From positions 186,001 through 250,000 of the forward strand of contig NZ_JACSDK010000009.1 in assembly GCF_014925385.1 (NCBI RefSeq): a stretch of 64,000 bases of DNA, in the 5' to 3' direction. Below, piece by piece: positions 45,535-55,016 of the stretch. Origin of the DNA: Pelagibius marinus. GTDB lineage: Bacteria; Pseudomonadota; Alphaproteobacteria; Kiloniellales; Kiloniellaceae. The notes under the pieces are model-generated. The model saw only the letters and a list, made by a program, of their open reading frames with translations, had not been told where the DNA came from and ran no database searches. A program made the translations under genes and the position numbers. Within the stretch, counting starts at the first letter, position 1, and every line of letters starts with the position of its first letter.

Positions 45535-47613
45535 TCAGCCGCCCAGGGCCGTGGGCAGCCACAGCGCGATCTGCGGAAACATCATCACCAGGATCAGGCC
45601 GATCACCTGCAGCACGATGAAGGGCAGCACCGAGACGAAGATTTCCTGCAGGCTGACGTCCTTGGGCGCCACCGACTTCAGCCAGAAGCAGGCCGGACCG
45701 AAGGGCGGCGAGAGGAAGTAGATCTGGATGTTCATCACGAAGAGGATGCCGAACCAGATCTTGGCCTGGTCCTCGCTGAGACCCAGCTCCGGCGCCAGGG
45801 TCATCACCACCGGGGCGAAGACCGGCACGGTGATGAAGACGATGGCGATCCATTCCATGAAGGTGCCGAGAATCACCAGGATCGCCATCATCATGAGCAC
45901 CACGCCCATGGCCGGCAGGCCGAGGTCGAGGAACAGCGAGCGCATGAAGTCGCCGCCGCCCACCAGGTTGAAGATACCGACGAAGGAGACCGCGCCGAGG
46001 ATCAGCCAGATAATGGTGCCCACGGTGGTCATGGAGCCCAGCAGCGCCGCCTGCAGCACCGGCCACTTCATCTGGTGGCGCACTGCGGCGACGCCGATGG
46101 CGCCGATGCAGCCCACCGCCGCGGCTTCGGTCACCGAGGCGATGCCGCCGTAGATCGAGCCCATGACCGCGGCGATGAGGGTGATGCAGAGCAGCACCGC
46201 GTTCATGCGTGCGCGGGAGAGCTTGTTGCTGCGCCCGGTCATGGCCTCCACCTCCTTGGCGGTGGGGGCGAGCTTGGGATTGATGTGCACGCGCGCCAGC
46301 ACGTAGAGGGCGTAGAAGACCGCCAGCATGACGCCCGGCACGGCGCCGGCCATGAAGAGGTCGCCGATGCCGACCTCGGCCGAAAGTCCGTAGACGATCA
46401 TGATGATCGACGGCGGGATCAGCGTGGCCAGCGCGCCGGAGGCGCAGATCAGGCCGATGGTCAGCTTGCGGTCGTAGCCCAGGCGGAACATCTGCGGCAG
46501 GGCCACCAGCCCCAGCATGACGATCTCGCCGCCCATGACGCCGGACATGGCCGCCAGGATCACCGCCACCACCACGGTCTGCACCGCGACGCCGCCGCGC
46601 AGGTTGCCGGCGAAGATCGACATGGCGTCGAAGAGGTCCTCGGCGATGCCCGCGCGCTCCAGGATCGAGGCCATGAGCACGAAGAAGGGAATGGCGACCA
46701 GGGTGTAGTGGTCCAGCAGGCCCGCGGCGTTGGTCGAGACCAGGTAGAGCCCGCGCGGCCCGAAGAAGGCCACCGCCATGAGCACCGAGACGATGAGGGT
46801 GACGATGCCCAGCGGCATGCCGGTCATCATCAGCGCGACCAGCAGCACCACCATGATCAGCGATACGGTGCCCAGGTCGTAGGCCCGCATGTCGACGGCC
46901 TGGCGCGGATCCAGCGCCTCGCCGATGCCGGCAAAGAAGCCCTGCACGGTCGTGAAGATGCTGTCGTCGCCGCTGTAGTGCGCCACCAGGGCGACCAGGA
47001 AGTAGAAGACCATGAGGCCGCCGACCGCCTTCACGACGCCGCGCCAGGCCACGGCCTCGAAATGCCGGTGCAGGTTGACGGTCAACTGGGCCAGGTAGAG
47101 GAAGCCGCCGACCATCAGCAGCACCTTCAGGACCATCGGCATGGGCGAGTTGAAGGCGCTGCCGGTGCGCTCCACGTGGTCGATGGCGGTGTAGGCCCTG
47201 ATCGCCGCGTCGGTGAGCAGCAGGAAGAGCGCCAGGACGCCGACCGCCATGGCGAAGAGGTCGAGCCACCAGCGCACCCGCGGCGAGGCCATGACGTGGA
47301 AGACGGTGATGCCGATATGGCGCTGCTTCAACGTCACGTAGCCCGAGGAGATCATCCAGGAGGCGGCGCAGAGCACCATGACAACCTCGAAGGCCCATTG
47401 TGTGGGGGCATTGAAGACGTAGCGCGCCACCACTTCCCAGAGGGTCGCCCCGGCCGCCACCAGGTAGAGCACGGAAATGGCGACGCCGGAGAAGTGACTG
47501 ATGTGGTCGACGAGGCTGTAGCGCTCGAAAGGCAGGCTTTCTTCCTCGTGCAGAGGATCGTCGGCCGCGATTTCGATGTCGGTCTTGTCGAGCGCTTCGG
47601 TCGTGTCGGTCAT
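45535..47613 (-). CDS. TRAP transporter, fused DctQ-DctM membrane subunits
   Basis: 692 residues. The first 230 are a four-span DctQ-like subunit (SVLYLVAAGATLWEVVARYVFNAPTQWAFE); residues about 255-692 are the DctM large subunit with GMPLGIVTLIVSVLMAVAFFG, AIPFFVLMASILERAG and, late, GTFMEWIAIVFITVPVFAPVV. TRAP carriers import acidic solutes with sodium and a periplasmic binding protein. The N-terminal region before the first span is Asp/Glu-rich. Here the binding protein is the gene upstream. Confidence 0.92.
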   Translation of the reverse strand: MTDTTEALDKTDIEIAADDPLHEEESLPFERYSLVDHISHFSGVAISVLYLVAAGATLWEVVARYVFNAPTQWAFEVVMVLCAASWMISSGYVTLKQRHIGITVFHVMASPRVRWWLDLFAMAVGVLALFLLLTDAAIRAYTAIDHVERTGSAFNSPMPMVLKVLLMVGGFLYLAQLTVNLHRHFEAVAWRGVVKAVGGLMVFYFLVALVAHYSGDDSIFTTVQGFFAGIGEALDPRQAVDMRAYDLGTVSLIMVVLLVALMMTGMPLGIVTLIVSVLMAVAFFGPRGLYLVSTNAAGLLDHYTLVAIPFFVLMASILERAGIAEDLFDAMSIFAGNLRGGVAVQTVVVAVILAAMSGVMGGEIVMLGLVALPQMFRLGYDRKLTIGLICASGALATLIPPSIIMIVYGLSAEVGIGDLFMAGAVPGVMLAVFYALYVLARVHINPKLAPTAKEVEAMTGRSNKLSRARMNAVLLCITLIAAVMGSIYGGIASVTEAAAVGCIGAIGVAAVRHQMKWPVLQAALLGSMTTVGTIIWLILGAVSFVGIFNLVGGGDFMRSLFLDLGLPAMGVVLMMMAILVILGTFMEWIAIVFITVPVFAPVVMTLAPELGLSEDQAKIWFGILFVMNIQIYFLSPPFGPACFWLKSVAPKDVSLQEIFVSVLPFIVLQVIGLILVMMFPQIALWLPTALGG

Positions 47614-47769
47614 CTGGAGGGCGCCCCCTGGCGTGCCTTAAGCGTCCGGCTCGCGGCACGGCACGTGAACGGTGAGCCTAGTGGCGGCGAGGTCAGGCGG
47701 CCATAGGTAAAGTCGGAAAGAAAGGGAGGCGCGCCCCGCCCCCCAGGGGCAGGACGCAACCTCAAGCCA

Positions 47770-48819
47770 TCAGAAGTCGGCGCTGAGCAGGCCGATCTTC
47801 TTCATGAAGGCGATGTGCGAGGCGTAGACCTCCTGCGCCATCTCGGAAGAGCCGGCATAGTCCTTCCAGGCGCCGACCGCGATCTCGCGGAACTTGTCGC
47901 GCTCGGCCTGCGGCCAGTCGATGACCGTCAGGTCGCCGGCCGCCTTGTCACGGGCCACCAGCTTGCGGTCCTCCATGTCGACGATGCGGCGCATGTCGTT
48001 GTAGGCCGCCAGGTACCAGGTCTCCAGCGCCACCTGCTCGGCCAGGGTCATCTTGTCCCAGGCACTCTGCGAGACGGTGAACTGCAGGATCGGGGTGGAG
48101 TGGATGCCCGGGAAGATCGGGAACTTGGCGATCTTGTGCAGGCCGTTGGCGTCGTTGTTGGCGTAGGCCGAGTTGTCGGCGGCGTCGATCACACCCTTTT
48201 CCAGCGCGGTGTAGACCTCGGAGCCCGGCAGGGAGACCGGCGAGGCGCCGGCGCGCTTGAAGACCTCGGAGGCGAGGCCTTCCGGCGAGCGCACCTTCAC
48301 GCCCGCGAAGTCGGCGACGCTGTTGATCGGCACCTTGGAGACGAAGGCCTCGCGGGCATAGGCGCCGCAGCCGACCACGTGCACGCCCGGCTGGAACTTG
48401 TCGTACAGCTTTTGCAGCATTTCCTTGCCGCCGCCGTCGGCGCAGTAGGTCTGGATCTGGTCGGCGCTGTCATAGCCGGCGATGAGGTCGCCCATCAGCG
48501 CGAAGGCCGGGTCGCGGCCGGCGAAGTAGTTGATCGAGGTGAGGTCGCCGTCGAGGATGCCCATGGAGACCGCTTCCGGCGTCTCGCGGTGCGGCACCAC
48601 GGCCTTGATCGGCAGCAGCTCGATCTCCAGGGAACCGCCGGTCATTTCCTTGAGCTTCGGCACCCATTTGTCGTTGAGGAAGGCCAGCGTGAAGTGACTG
48701 GCCGTCGAAGAGGTCTGGACCTTCAGGGTCTTCGCCTCGGCGGCAGCGCCCAGGCCAATGCCCAGCACCGTCGCCAGCGCCAGGGCTTTCGAGAACACAC
48801 CCAGCTTGTTGAATTCCAT
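47770..48819 (-). CDS. TRAP transporter periplasmic binding protein, DctP family
   Basis: 349 residues with a Sec signal (residues 1-29, ending AAAEA). The DctP pattern includes KMTGGSLEIELLP-type block (LKEMTGGSLEIELLPIKAVVP), GVKVRSPEGLASEVFKRAGASPVSLPGSEVYTALEKGVIDAADNS (read in blocks; the Arg of KVRSP binds the substrate carboxylate). First gene of the cluster on the minus strand. The carboxylated substrate is probably the sugar acid degraded by the downstream enzymes. A 156-base gap with a weak GCCCC/GGGGC hairpin separates it from dctQM. Confidence 0.92.
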   Translation of the reverse strand: MEFNKLGVFSKALALATVLGIGLGAAAEAKTLKVQTSSTASHFTLAFLNDKWVPKLKEMTGGSLEIELLPIKAVVPHRETPEAVSMGILDGDLTSINYFAGRDPAFALMGDLIAGYDSADQIQTYCADGGGKEMLQKLYDKFQPGVHVVGCGAYAREAFVSKVPINSVADFAGVKVRSPEGLASEVFKRAGASPVSLPGSEVYTALEKGVIDAADNSAYANNDANGLHKIAKFPIFPGIHSTPILQFTVSQSAWDKMTLAEQVALETWYLAAYNDMRRIVDMEDRKLVARDKAAGDLTVIDWPQAERDKFREIAVGAWKDYAGSSEMAQEVYASHIAFMKKIGLLSADF

Positions 48820-48886
48820 AGTTCCCTCCCCTTGGGGGTTCGTTGATTGGCGGCCGCCGGGGCGACAGCGATTGCTTACAGGATCA

Positions 48887-48902
48887 AACTAATATATTAG
48901 TT
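48887..48902. promoter_or_regulatory. 16-bp perfect palindrome, candidate GntR operator
   Basis: AACTAATATATTAGTT is a perfect palindrome in the divergent gap between the TRAP binding-protein gene (minus) and the GntR gene (plus). A related weaker dyad, TTGA-N9-TCAA, overlaps its right edge at about 48901-48917. FCD-type GntR dimers bind short palindromes of this kind, so it is probably the operator controlling both directions. It stands 68 bases from the dctP start. Confidence 0.65.
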
Positions 48903-48995
48903 GACTAGTTGAATCAATGCAGAATCCGCGCTATCTAGATTCCACGCACGATCAAGGGCCTAGGGCCTAATCCGGGAGGCGAGCAGAGTTCATCC

Positions 48996-49727
48996 ATGGC
49001 CATGCCGACGCCAGAAGACCGCCTTGCCCCGGCCGGGATATTCCTGTCGAACCGGGCGGACTCGGTCCCCGCGGCCCAGCGCGTCTACGACGCGCTGCGC
49101 GAGCGCATCGTCAGCATGGAGCTGCCGCCCGGCGCCACGCTGTCCCGGGTAGACCTGGCCAAGCAGTTCGATGTCAGCCTGACCCCGATCCGCGAGGCCA
49201 TGCAGCGCCTGGAGCAGGACGGGCTGATCCGCATCATCCCGCAGTCCAAGACGGAAGTGACCAGGATCGATGTCGCCCAGCTCTACGAGGCGCACTTCCT
49301 GCGCGTCTCGGTGGAGGCCGAGGTGGCGCGGCGCCTGGCCGAGGCGCCGGACCCGGCGGTGCTGAAAAAGGCGCGCGCCATCCTCACCATGCAGGACACC
49401 CTGGTCGACAACCTGGATGAGATCGACCTCTTCAACCAGCTCGACGAGGCCTTTCACCAGACGCTTTTCGCCGGCGTCGGTCAGCTGAACCTCCACGCCA
49501 TGCTGAAGGCCAAGGCCGGGCACCTGACGCGGGTGCGCCGCCTGGACCTGCCCGCCGAGGGCAAGATCCGCCGGATCATGAAGGGTCACTGGGCGGTGCT
49601 GGAGGCGATCGAGTCGGGCGACCCGCAGGCGGCGCACGAGGCCATGCGAGACCACCTGGCCGGCACGGTCAAACGCATCCCGGAGCTGCAGCAGGAATAT
49701 CCCGGCTACTTCAAGCCGGCCGAGTAG
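48996..49727 (+). CDS. GntR-family regulator, FCD domain
   Basis: 243 residues. Winged helix-turn-helix at about residues 24-90 (RVYDALRERIVSMELPPGATLS, LAKQFDVSLTPIREAMQRLEQDGLIRI) and a helical FCD domain from about 100-230 with metal-binding Asp/His residues (DEAFHQTLF). Probably senses the imported sugar acid or a degradation product and represses the divergent cluster. Convergent with the IclR gene, nine bases apart. A palindrome lies about 93 bases before the ATG. Confidence 0.9.
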   Translation: MAMPTPEDRLAPAGIFLSNRADSVPAAQRVYDALRERIVSMELPPGATLSRVDLAKQFDVSLTPIREAMQRLEQDGLIRIIPQSKTEVTRIDVAQLYEAHFLRVSVEAEVARRLAEAPDPAVLKKARAILTMQDTLVDNLDEIDLFNQLDEAFHQTLFAGVGQLNLHAMLKAKAGHLTRVRRLDLPAEGKIRRIMKGHWAVLEAIESGDPQAAHEAMRDHLAGTVKRIPELQQEYPGYFKPAE

Positions 49728-49736
49728 CCTGCGCCC

Positions 49737-50525
49737 TCACACCCGCGTATCGAGCAGCGGGCGCAGGCGCTCGCGGCAGGCCAGGAGCTGCGGCAGGTAG
49801 CGCTCGATCATCTGCGGCAGGGCGCTGCGCACCGAGTTGGCGCCGATGTTCATGGCAGCCACCACCCGGCCTTCGCTGTCGATGAGCGGTACCGAGAGCG
49901 AGCAGAGCCCCAGTTCCAGTTCCTGGTCGATGCCGGCGTAGCCCTGTTCGGCGACCCGGGCCAGGATCTCCATGATCGCCCCGACATCGGTCACCGTGTG
50001 CGGCGTGTGGGCGCGGCGCTCGGAACGCTCCAGGATCGCGCGCGCCTCGGCCGGCGGCAGCGCCGCCAGCAGCACCCGCCCCATGGAGGAGCAGTAGGCC
50101 GGCAGCCGGCTGCCCGGCGTCAGGTTGATGGCCATGACCCGCTTCTGCGAGGCGCGGGCCACGTAGATGACCTCCGTCGCATCCAGCAGAGAGACCGAGG
50201 CGCTCTCCCCCGTCGCCTGGGAGAGGTCTTCGAGGAAGGGCTGCACCGTGGCCGGCAGGGAGGCCGAACGGTAGTAGGCGTGGCCCAGGCGCAGGGTGCG
50301 CGGGGCGAGGCGGAAGTACTTGCCGTCGTAGTCGGCATAGCCCAGGGCGTTGAGGGTCAGGAGGCAGCGCCGCGCCGTCGCCCGGTCCAGCCCCGTGCGC
50401 TCGGCCGCGTCGGACACCGAAAGCCCGGTCGCGCCTTCCTGGAAGGCCTCGATCACAGCCAGGCCCTTGGCCAGGCCCTGCATCACATCGGTCGGCCGCC
50501 GCTCCGCCAGCCAGCTCTTCTCCAC
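49737..50525 (-). CDS. IclR-family regulator of the PcaR/PcaU group
   Basis: 262 residues. The N-terminal winged helix (GLSVSDAAERTGLDRATARRCLLTLNALGYAD) and the IclR effector domain with SASVSLLDATEVIYVAR, YCSSMGRVLLAALPP, GYAGIDQELELGLCSLSVPL are as in PcaR, PcaU and PobR. GTG start. It is divergent from the 3-oxoadipate CoA-transferase operon with two PcaR-like motifs between, so likely controls it with 3-oxoadipate as effector. That function is inferred from location. Confidence 0.88.
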   Translation of the reverse strand: MEKSWLAERRPTDVMQGLAKGLAVIEAFQEGATGLSVSDAAERTGLDRATARRCLLTLNALGYADYDGKYFRLAPRTLRLGHAYYRSASLPATVQPFLEDLSQATGESASVSLLDATEVIYVARASQKRVMAINLTPGSRLPAYCSSMGRVLLAALPPAEARAILERSERRAHTPHTVTDVGAIMEILARVAEQGYAGIDQELELGLCSLSVPLIDSEGRVVAAMNIGANSVRSALPQMIERYLPQLLACRERLRPLLDTRV

Positions 50526-50579
50526 GCCCTTTCAACTCCTCGCTCTCACGGCCCTGGGGGTCCCGGGAAGGCGCATTAT

Positions 50580-50594
50580 GTGCGTTAATTGAAC
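50580..50594 (-). promoter_or_regulatory. PcaR-like operator, copy 1
   Basis: Minus strand reads GTTCAATTAACGCAC, 12 of 15 bases as in the site I recall for PcaR of Pseudomonas putida (GTTCGATAATCGCAC). It faces away from the second copy at 50598-50612, separated by three bases. It lies in the gap between the IclR gene and pcaI-like gene. Match made by eye from memory of the literature motif. Confidence 0.6.
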
Positions 50595-50597
50595 AAA

Positions 50598-50612
50598 TAT
50601 CAATAATCGCAC
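50598..50612 (+). promoter_or_regulatory. PcaR-like operator, copy 2
   Basis: Plus strand TATCAATAATCGCAC agrees with the PcaR motif GTTCGATAATCGCAC at 12 of 15 positions, including all of ATAATCGCAC. It lies about 63 bases upstream of the CoA-transferase start and with copy 1 forms a divergent pair. Probably the activation site for the CoA-transferase operon. Confidence 0.6.
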
Positions 50613-50674
50613 AAACGATCTTGAGGGCGGCCCGGCAATCTGGGATTTGTAGGAAAACGTGAGGAGGAGATGAC

Positions 50675-51532
50675 GTGGCCGTCTTTCAATCGCTTCCCCA
50701 GGCGATCAGCGAGAACCTCCATGCCGGCGACAGCGTGGCCTTCGAGGGCTTCACCCACCTGATCCCCCATGCCGCCGCCCACGAGGTGATCCGACAGGGC
50801 ATCGGCGGGCTGACGCTGATCCGCATGACCCCCGATGTGATCTACGACCAGCTGATCGGCATGGGCCTCGTCAAAAAGCTGATCTTCTCCTACGCCGGCA
50901 ACCCGGGCGTCGGCCTGCTGCGCCGCCTGCGCGACGCGGTGGAGAACGACTGGCCGCAGCCGCTGGAGCTCGAGGAGCATTCCCACGCCGCCATGGCCAA
51001 CGCCTACGAGGCCGGGGCCGCCGGCCTGCCGCTGGCGGTCTTCCGCGGCTACAAGGGCGCCGACCTGGCCAAGGTGAACCCCAACATCAAGTCGGTCACC
51101 TGCCCCTTCAGCGGCGAGGTCCTGGCCGCCGTGCCCTCGCTAAGGCCCGACGTCGCAGTGATCCACGCCCAGAAGGCCAGCAAGCGCGGCGACGTGCTGA
51201 TCGAGGGCATCGTCGGCGTGCAGAAGGAAGCGGTCCTCGCCGCCGGGCGCGCCATCGTCACCGTGGAAGAGGTGGTCGAGGACTTCGCGGAGGTGCATCC
51301 CAACGCCTGCGTGCTGCCGCACTGGACCGTCACCGCCATCGCCCAGGTGCCGGGCGGGGCGCATCCTTCCTATGCCCACGGCTACTACGAGCGCGACAAC
51401 CAGAGCTACCTGGCCTGGGACGAGATCGCCGCCGACCGCGAGCGCTTCCAGGCCTGGATGCAGGACAACGTGATCGCCGCCACGCCGGAAGACTTCGCCG
51501 CGCGCGTCGCCAAGGTGAGGGCCGCGAAATGA
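50675..51532 (+). CDS. catI: 3-oxoadipate CoA-transferase, subunit A
   Basis: 285 residues of the glutaconate-type CoA-transferase alpha group. Features: GDSVAFEGFTHLIPHAAAHEVIRQG, LIRMTPDVIYDQLIG, FSYAGNPGVGLLRRLRDAVE; the family C terminus is lysine- and glutamate-rich. It belongs to the CatI/CatJ subgroup rather than the PcaI/PcaJ subgroup judged by the length and blocks. The GTG start follows AGGAGGAG at seven bases. Transfers CoA from succinyl-CoA to 3-oxoadipate. First gene of a three-gene operon; overlaps subunit B by four bases. Confidence 0.85.
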   Translation: MAVFQSLPQAISENLHAGDSVAFEGFTHLIPHAAAHEVIRQGIGGLTLIRMTPDVIYDQLIGMGLVKKLIFSYAGNPGVGLLRRLRDAVENDWPQPLELEEHSHAAMANAYEAGAAGLPLAVFRGYKGADLAKVNPNIKSVTCPFSGEVLAAVPSLRPDVAVIHAQKASKRGDVLIEGIVGVQKEAVLAAGRAIVTVEEVVEDFAEVHPNACVLPHWTVTAIAQVPGGAHPSYAHGYYERDNQSYLAWDEIAADRERFQAWMQDNVIAATPEDFAARVAKVRAAK

Positions 51533-52305
51533 CCGAGCAATCCTTCACTCCTGACGAGATGATGACCATTGCCGCGGCGCGGGCGCTGGGCAACGACGAC
51601 GTCTGCTTCGTCGGCATCGGCGCGCCCTCGGCCGCCTGCAACGTGGCGCGCCTCACCCACGCGCCGGACATCACCCTGATCTACGAAAGCGGCACCATCG
51701 GCACCGCGCCGGACGTGCTGCCGCTGTCCATCGGCGACGGCATCCTCTGCGACACCGCGGTCACCACCGTCTCGGTGCCGGAGATGTTCCGCTACTGGCT
51801 GCAGGGCGGGCGCATCACCATCGGCTTCCTGGGCGCCGCGCAGCTCGACCGCTTCGGCAACATCAACACCACGGTGATCGGCGACTACGCCAAGCCGAAG
51901 ACGCGCCTGCCCGGCGGCGGCGGCGCGCCGGAGATCGCGTCTTCCTGCGGCAAGATCTTCATCACCATGAAGCAGTCCAGGCGCGGCATGGTCGAGAAGA
52001 TCGACTTCGTCACCTCCTTCGGCCACGGCGCGGGCGGCAAGGCGCGCGAGAAGCTGGGCCTCACCACCAAGGGGCCGACGCTGCTGATCACCGACCTCGC
52101 GGTGTGGAAGACCGACCCGGAGAGCGGCGAGTTCGTCGTCGCCTCCCTGCATCCCGGCGTGACCCGCGAACAGGTACAGGAGACTTGCGGCTGGCCGGCG
52201 CGCTTCAACGAGAGCGTCGAGGAGACGCCGCCGCCGAGCGACCTGGAACTCACGACCCTGCACGACCTCAAGGCGCGCACCGCCGCCGCCCACGGCAAGA
52301 ACTGA
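51529..52305 (+). CDS. catJ: 3-oxoadipate CoA-transferase, subunit B
   Basis: 258 residues. ATG at 51529 overlaps the subunit A stop (ATGA). The CoA-transferase beta signature ESGTIGTAP includes the catalytic glutamate (YESGTIG, residue about 54), and GAAQLDRFGNINTTVIG and FITMKQSRRGMVEKIDFVTS are the family blocks. It completes the heterodimeric or heterotetrameric enzyme with subunit A. Followed ten bases later by the thiolase. Confidence 0.87.
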   Translation: MTEQSFTPDEMMTIAAARALGNDDVCFVGIGAPSAACNVARLTHAPDITLIYESGTIGTAPDVLPLSIGDGILCDTAVTTVSVPEMFRYWLQGGRITIGFLGAAQLDRFGNINTTVIGDYAKPKTRLPGGGGAPEIASSCGKIFITMKQSRRGMVEKIDFVTSFGHGAGGKAREKLGLTTKGPTLLITDLAVWKTDPESGEFVVASLHPGVTREQVQETCGWPARFNESVEETPPPSDLELTTLHDLKARTAAAHGKN

Positions 52306-52315
52306 GGAACCGGCC

Positions 52316-53521
<1,206 letters not shown>

Positions 53522-53537
53522 TAGAAAGAGCGCGCGT

Positions 53538-55016
53538 CTAAGCCGAGCGTGCCTGCAGGACCGGCGCAGCCCGGGTCCCCGCCTTCACCGCCGCGAAGAC
53601 AGAGCCCACGCCGATCAGCACCGGGTGCTCGTGGGCGATCTCGCCGCGCGCGGCCAGCTCGCTGAGCGTCAGGGTCTCAACCTCTTCCTCCGGGCGCGAC
53701 ACCGCCGTCAGGATGACCACCGGTGTCTCGGCGGCAAGGCCTTCCGCCATCAGGCGCGCGGCGGCCTCGGCGCCGGTGCGCGCGCCCATGTAGAACATCA
53801 CGGTCGAGCGCGGATCGGCGAGGCGGGCCCAATTCACGTCCTTGGGCAGGCCGCCCTTGCGGCTGTGCGCGGTGACCAGCTGCAGCGACTGGGCGCAGTC
53901 GCGGTGGGTCAGCGAGACGCCGAGGCGCGCGGCGGCGCCGAGGGCAGCGGTGATGCCCGGCACCACCTCGACCGGGATGCCGGCGGCTTCCAGCTCGGCG
54001 ATCTCCTCCCCGGCGCGCCCGAAGATCATCGGGTCGCCCGCTTTCAGGCGCACCACCCGCTTGCCCTGCTTTGCCAGCTTCACCATGAGGGCGTTGATCT
54101 CCTCCTGCCTGCAGGAAGCACGGCCGCCGCGCTTGCCGACCAGCAGGCGCCGGGCCTCGCGGCGCGCCAGGTCCAGCACTTCATCCGAGACCAGGTCATC
54201 GAAGAGGATGACGTCGGCGGACTGCAGCGCGCGCACGGCGTTGAGCGTCAGCAGCCCCGCATCGCCGGGCCCGGCGCCGACCAGGGTGACGCCCGGCAGC
54301 CCCTGCCCTTCCGCGCCGTGATGACCGGCCAGCACCCGCAGGCGCGCCTCCAGGTCGCCCAGCGGCGCTTCGGTAAAGGACAGCTCGGCAAAGGCGCGCC
54401 AGAAGGCGCGGCGACGCTCCGGCGAGGGCAGCAGGCTCTTCAGGCCGGCGCGGAAGCCCTGGGCGGCGGCGGCCCAGGCGGCGAGGCCGGCCGGCAGCAG
54501 CGTCTCGACGCGCCGCCGGATCGCCTGGCCCAGCACCGGCGCGGCGCCGTCGGTGGAGATGCCGATCACCACCGGCGAGCGGTTGACGATGGCGCCGAAC
54601 TGAATGCTGCAGTGGGCCGGCTTGTCGATGACGTTGTGGGGCACGCCCGCCCGGCGTGCCGCGGCGGCGAAGCAAGCGGCCTCTGCCTCCGTTTCCACAT
54701 CGGCGACCGCCATCGCCGTGCCGGCCAGGTCGTCGTCGCGCCAGGCACGGCGGTGGATCGTGACCTTGCCGGGCAGGTTCTCCGCCACGGCCCGCAGTTC
54801 CGCTGAGAGGTCTGCCGCGAAGACGGTGACGCCCGCTCCCGCGGCGGCCAGGAGCTCAACCTTCCAGGCCGCCGCGGCCGAGCCGCCGACCACCACGGCC
54901 GTCCGGTCCCGCAGGGAGACAAAGACCGGCAGCTTGGCCAGCGGCTCGATACGCCCCGGGAGTTCGGCGGGGCGACGATCGGGCGTGCGCTCACTCAGCG
55001 GCTTCAACGGTGACAT
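53538..55016 (-). CDS. cysG: Siroheme synthase (uroporphyrinogen methyltransferase-dehydrogenase-ferrochelatase)
   Basis: 492 residues in the CysG order: residues about 25-230 precorrin-2 dehydrogenase/ferrochelatase (VFVSLRDRTAVVVGGSAAAAWKVELL and HCSIQFGAIVNRSPVVIGISTDGAAPVLGQAIR), then residues about 240-490 uroporphyrinogen III methyltransferase (VTLVGAGPGDAGLLTLNAVRALQSADVILFDDLVS, VVPGITAALGAAA, SLTHRDCAQ). It makes siroheme, the cofactor of NirB encoded in the same operon. The start overlaps the nasA stop region by 26 bases. Confidence 0.95.
   Translation of the reverse strand: MSPLKPLSERTPDRRPAELPGRIEPLAKLPVFVSLRDRTAVVVGGSAAAAWKVELLAAAGAGVTVFAADLSAELRAVAENLPGKVTIHRRAWRDDDLAGTAMAVADVETEAEAACFAAAARRAGVPHNVIDKPAHCSIQFGAIVNRSPVVIGISTDGAAPVLGQAIRRRVETLLPAGLAAWAAAAQGFRAGLKSLLPSPERRRAFWRAFAELSFTEAPLGDLEARLRVLAGHHGAEGQGLPGVTLVGAGPGDAGLLTLNAVRALQSADVILFDDLVSDEVLDLARREARRLLVGKRGGRASCRQEEINALMVKLAKQGKRVVRLKAGDPMIFGRAGEEIAELEAAGIPVEVVPGITAALGAAARLGVSLTHRDCAQSLQLVTAHSRKGGLPKDVNWARLADPRSTVMFYMGARTGAEAAARLMAEGLAAETPVVILTAVSRPEEEVETLTLSELAARGEIAHEHPVLIGVGSVFAAVKAGTRAAPVLQARSA

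Noticed and set aside
47738-47750. GCCCC/GGGGC hairpin between dctP and dctQM
   Set aside because: Five-base stem, three-base loop and no T tract; too weak for a terminator call.
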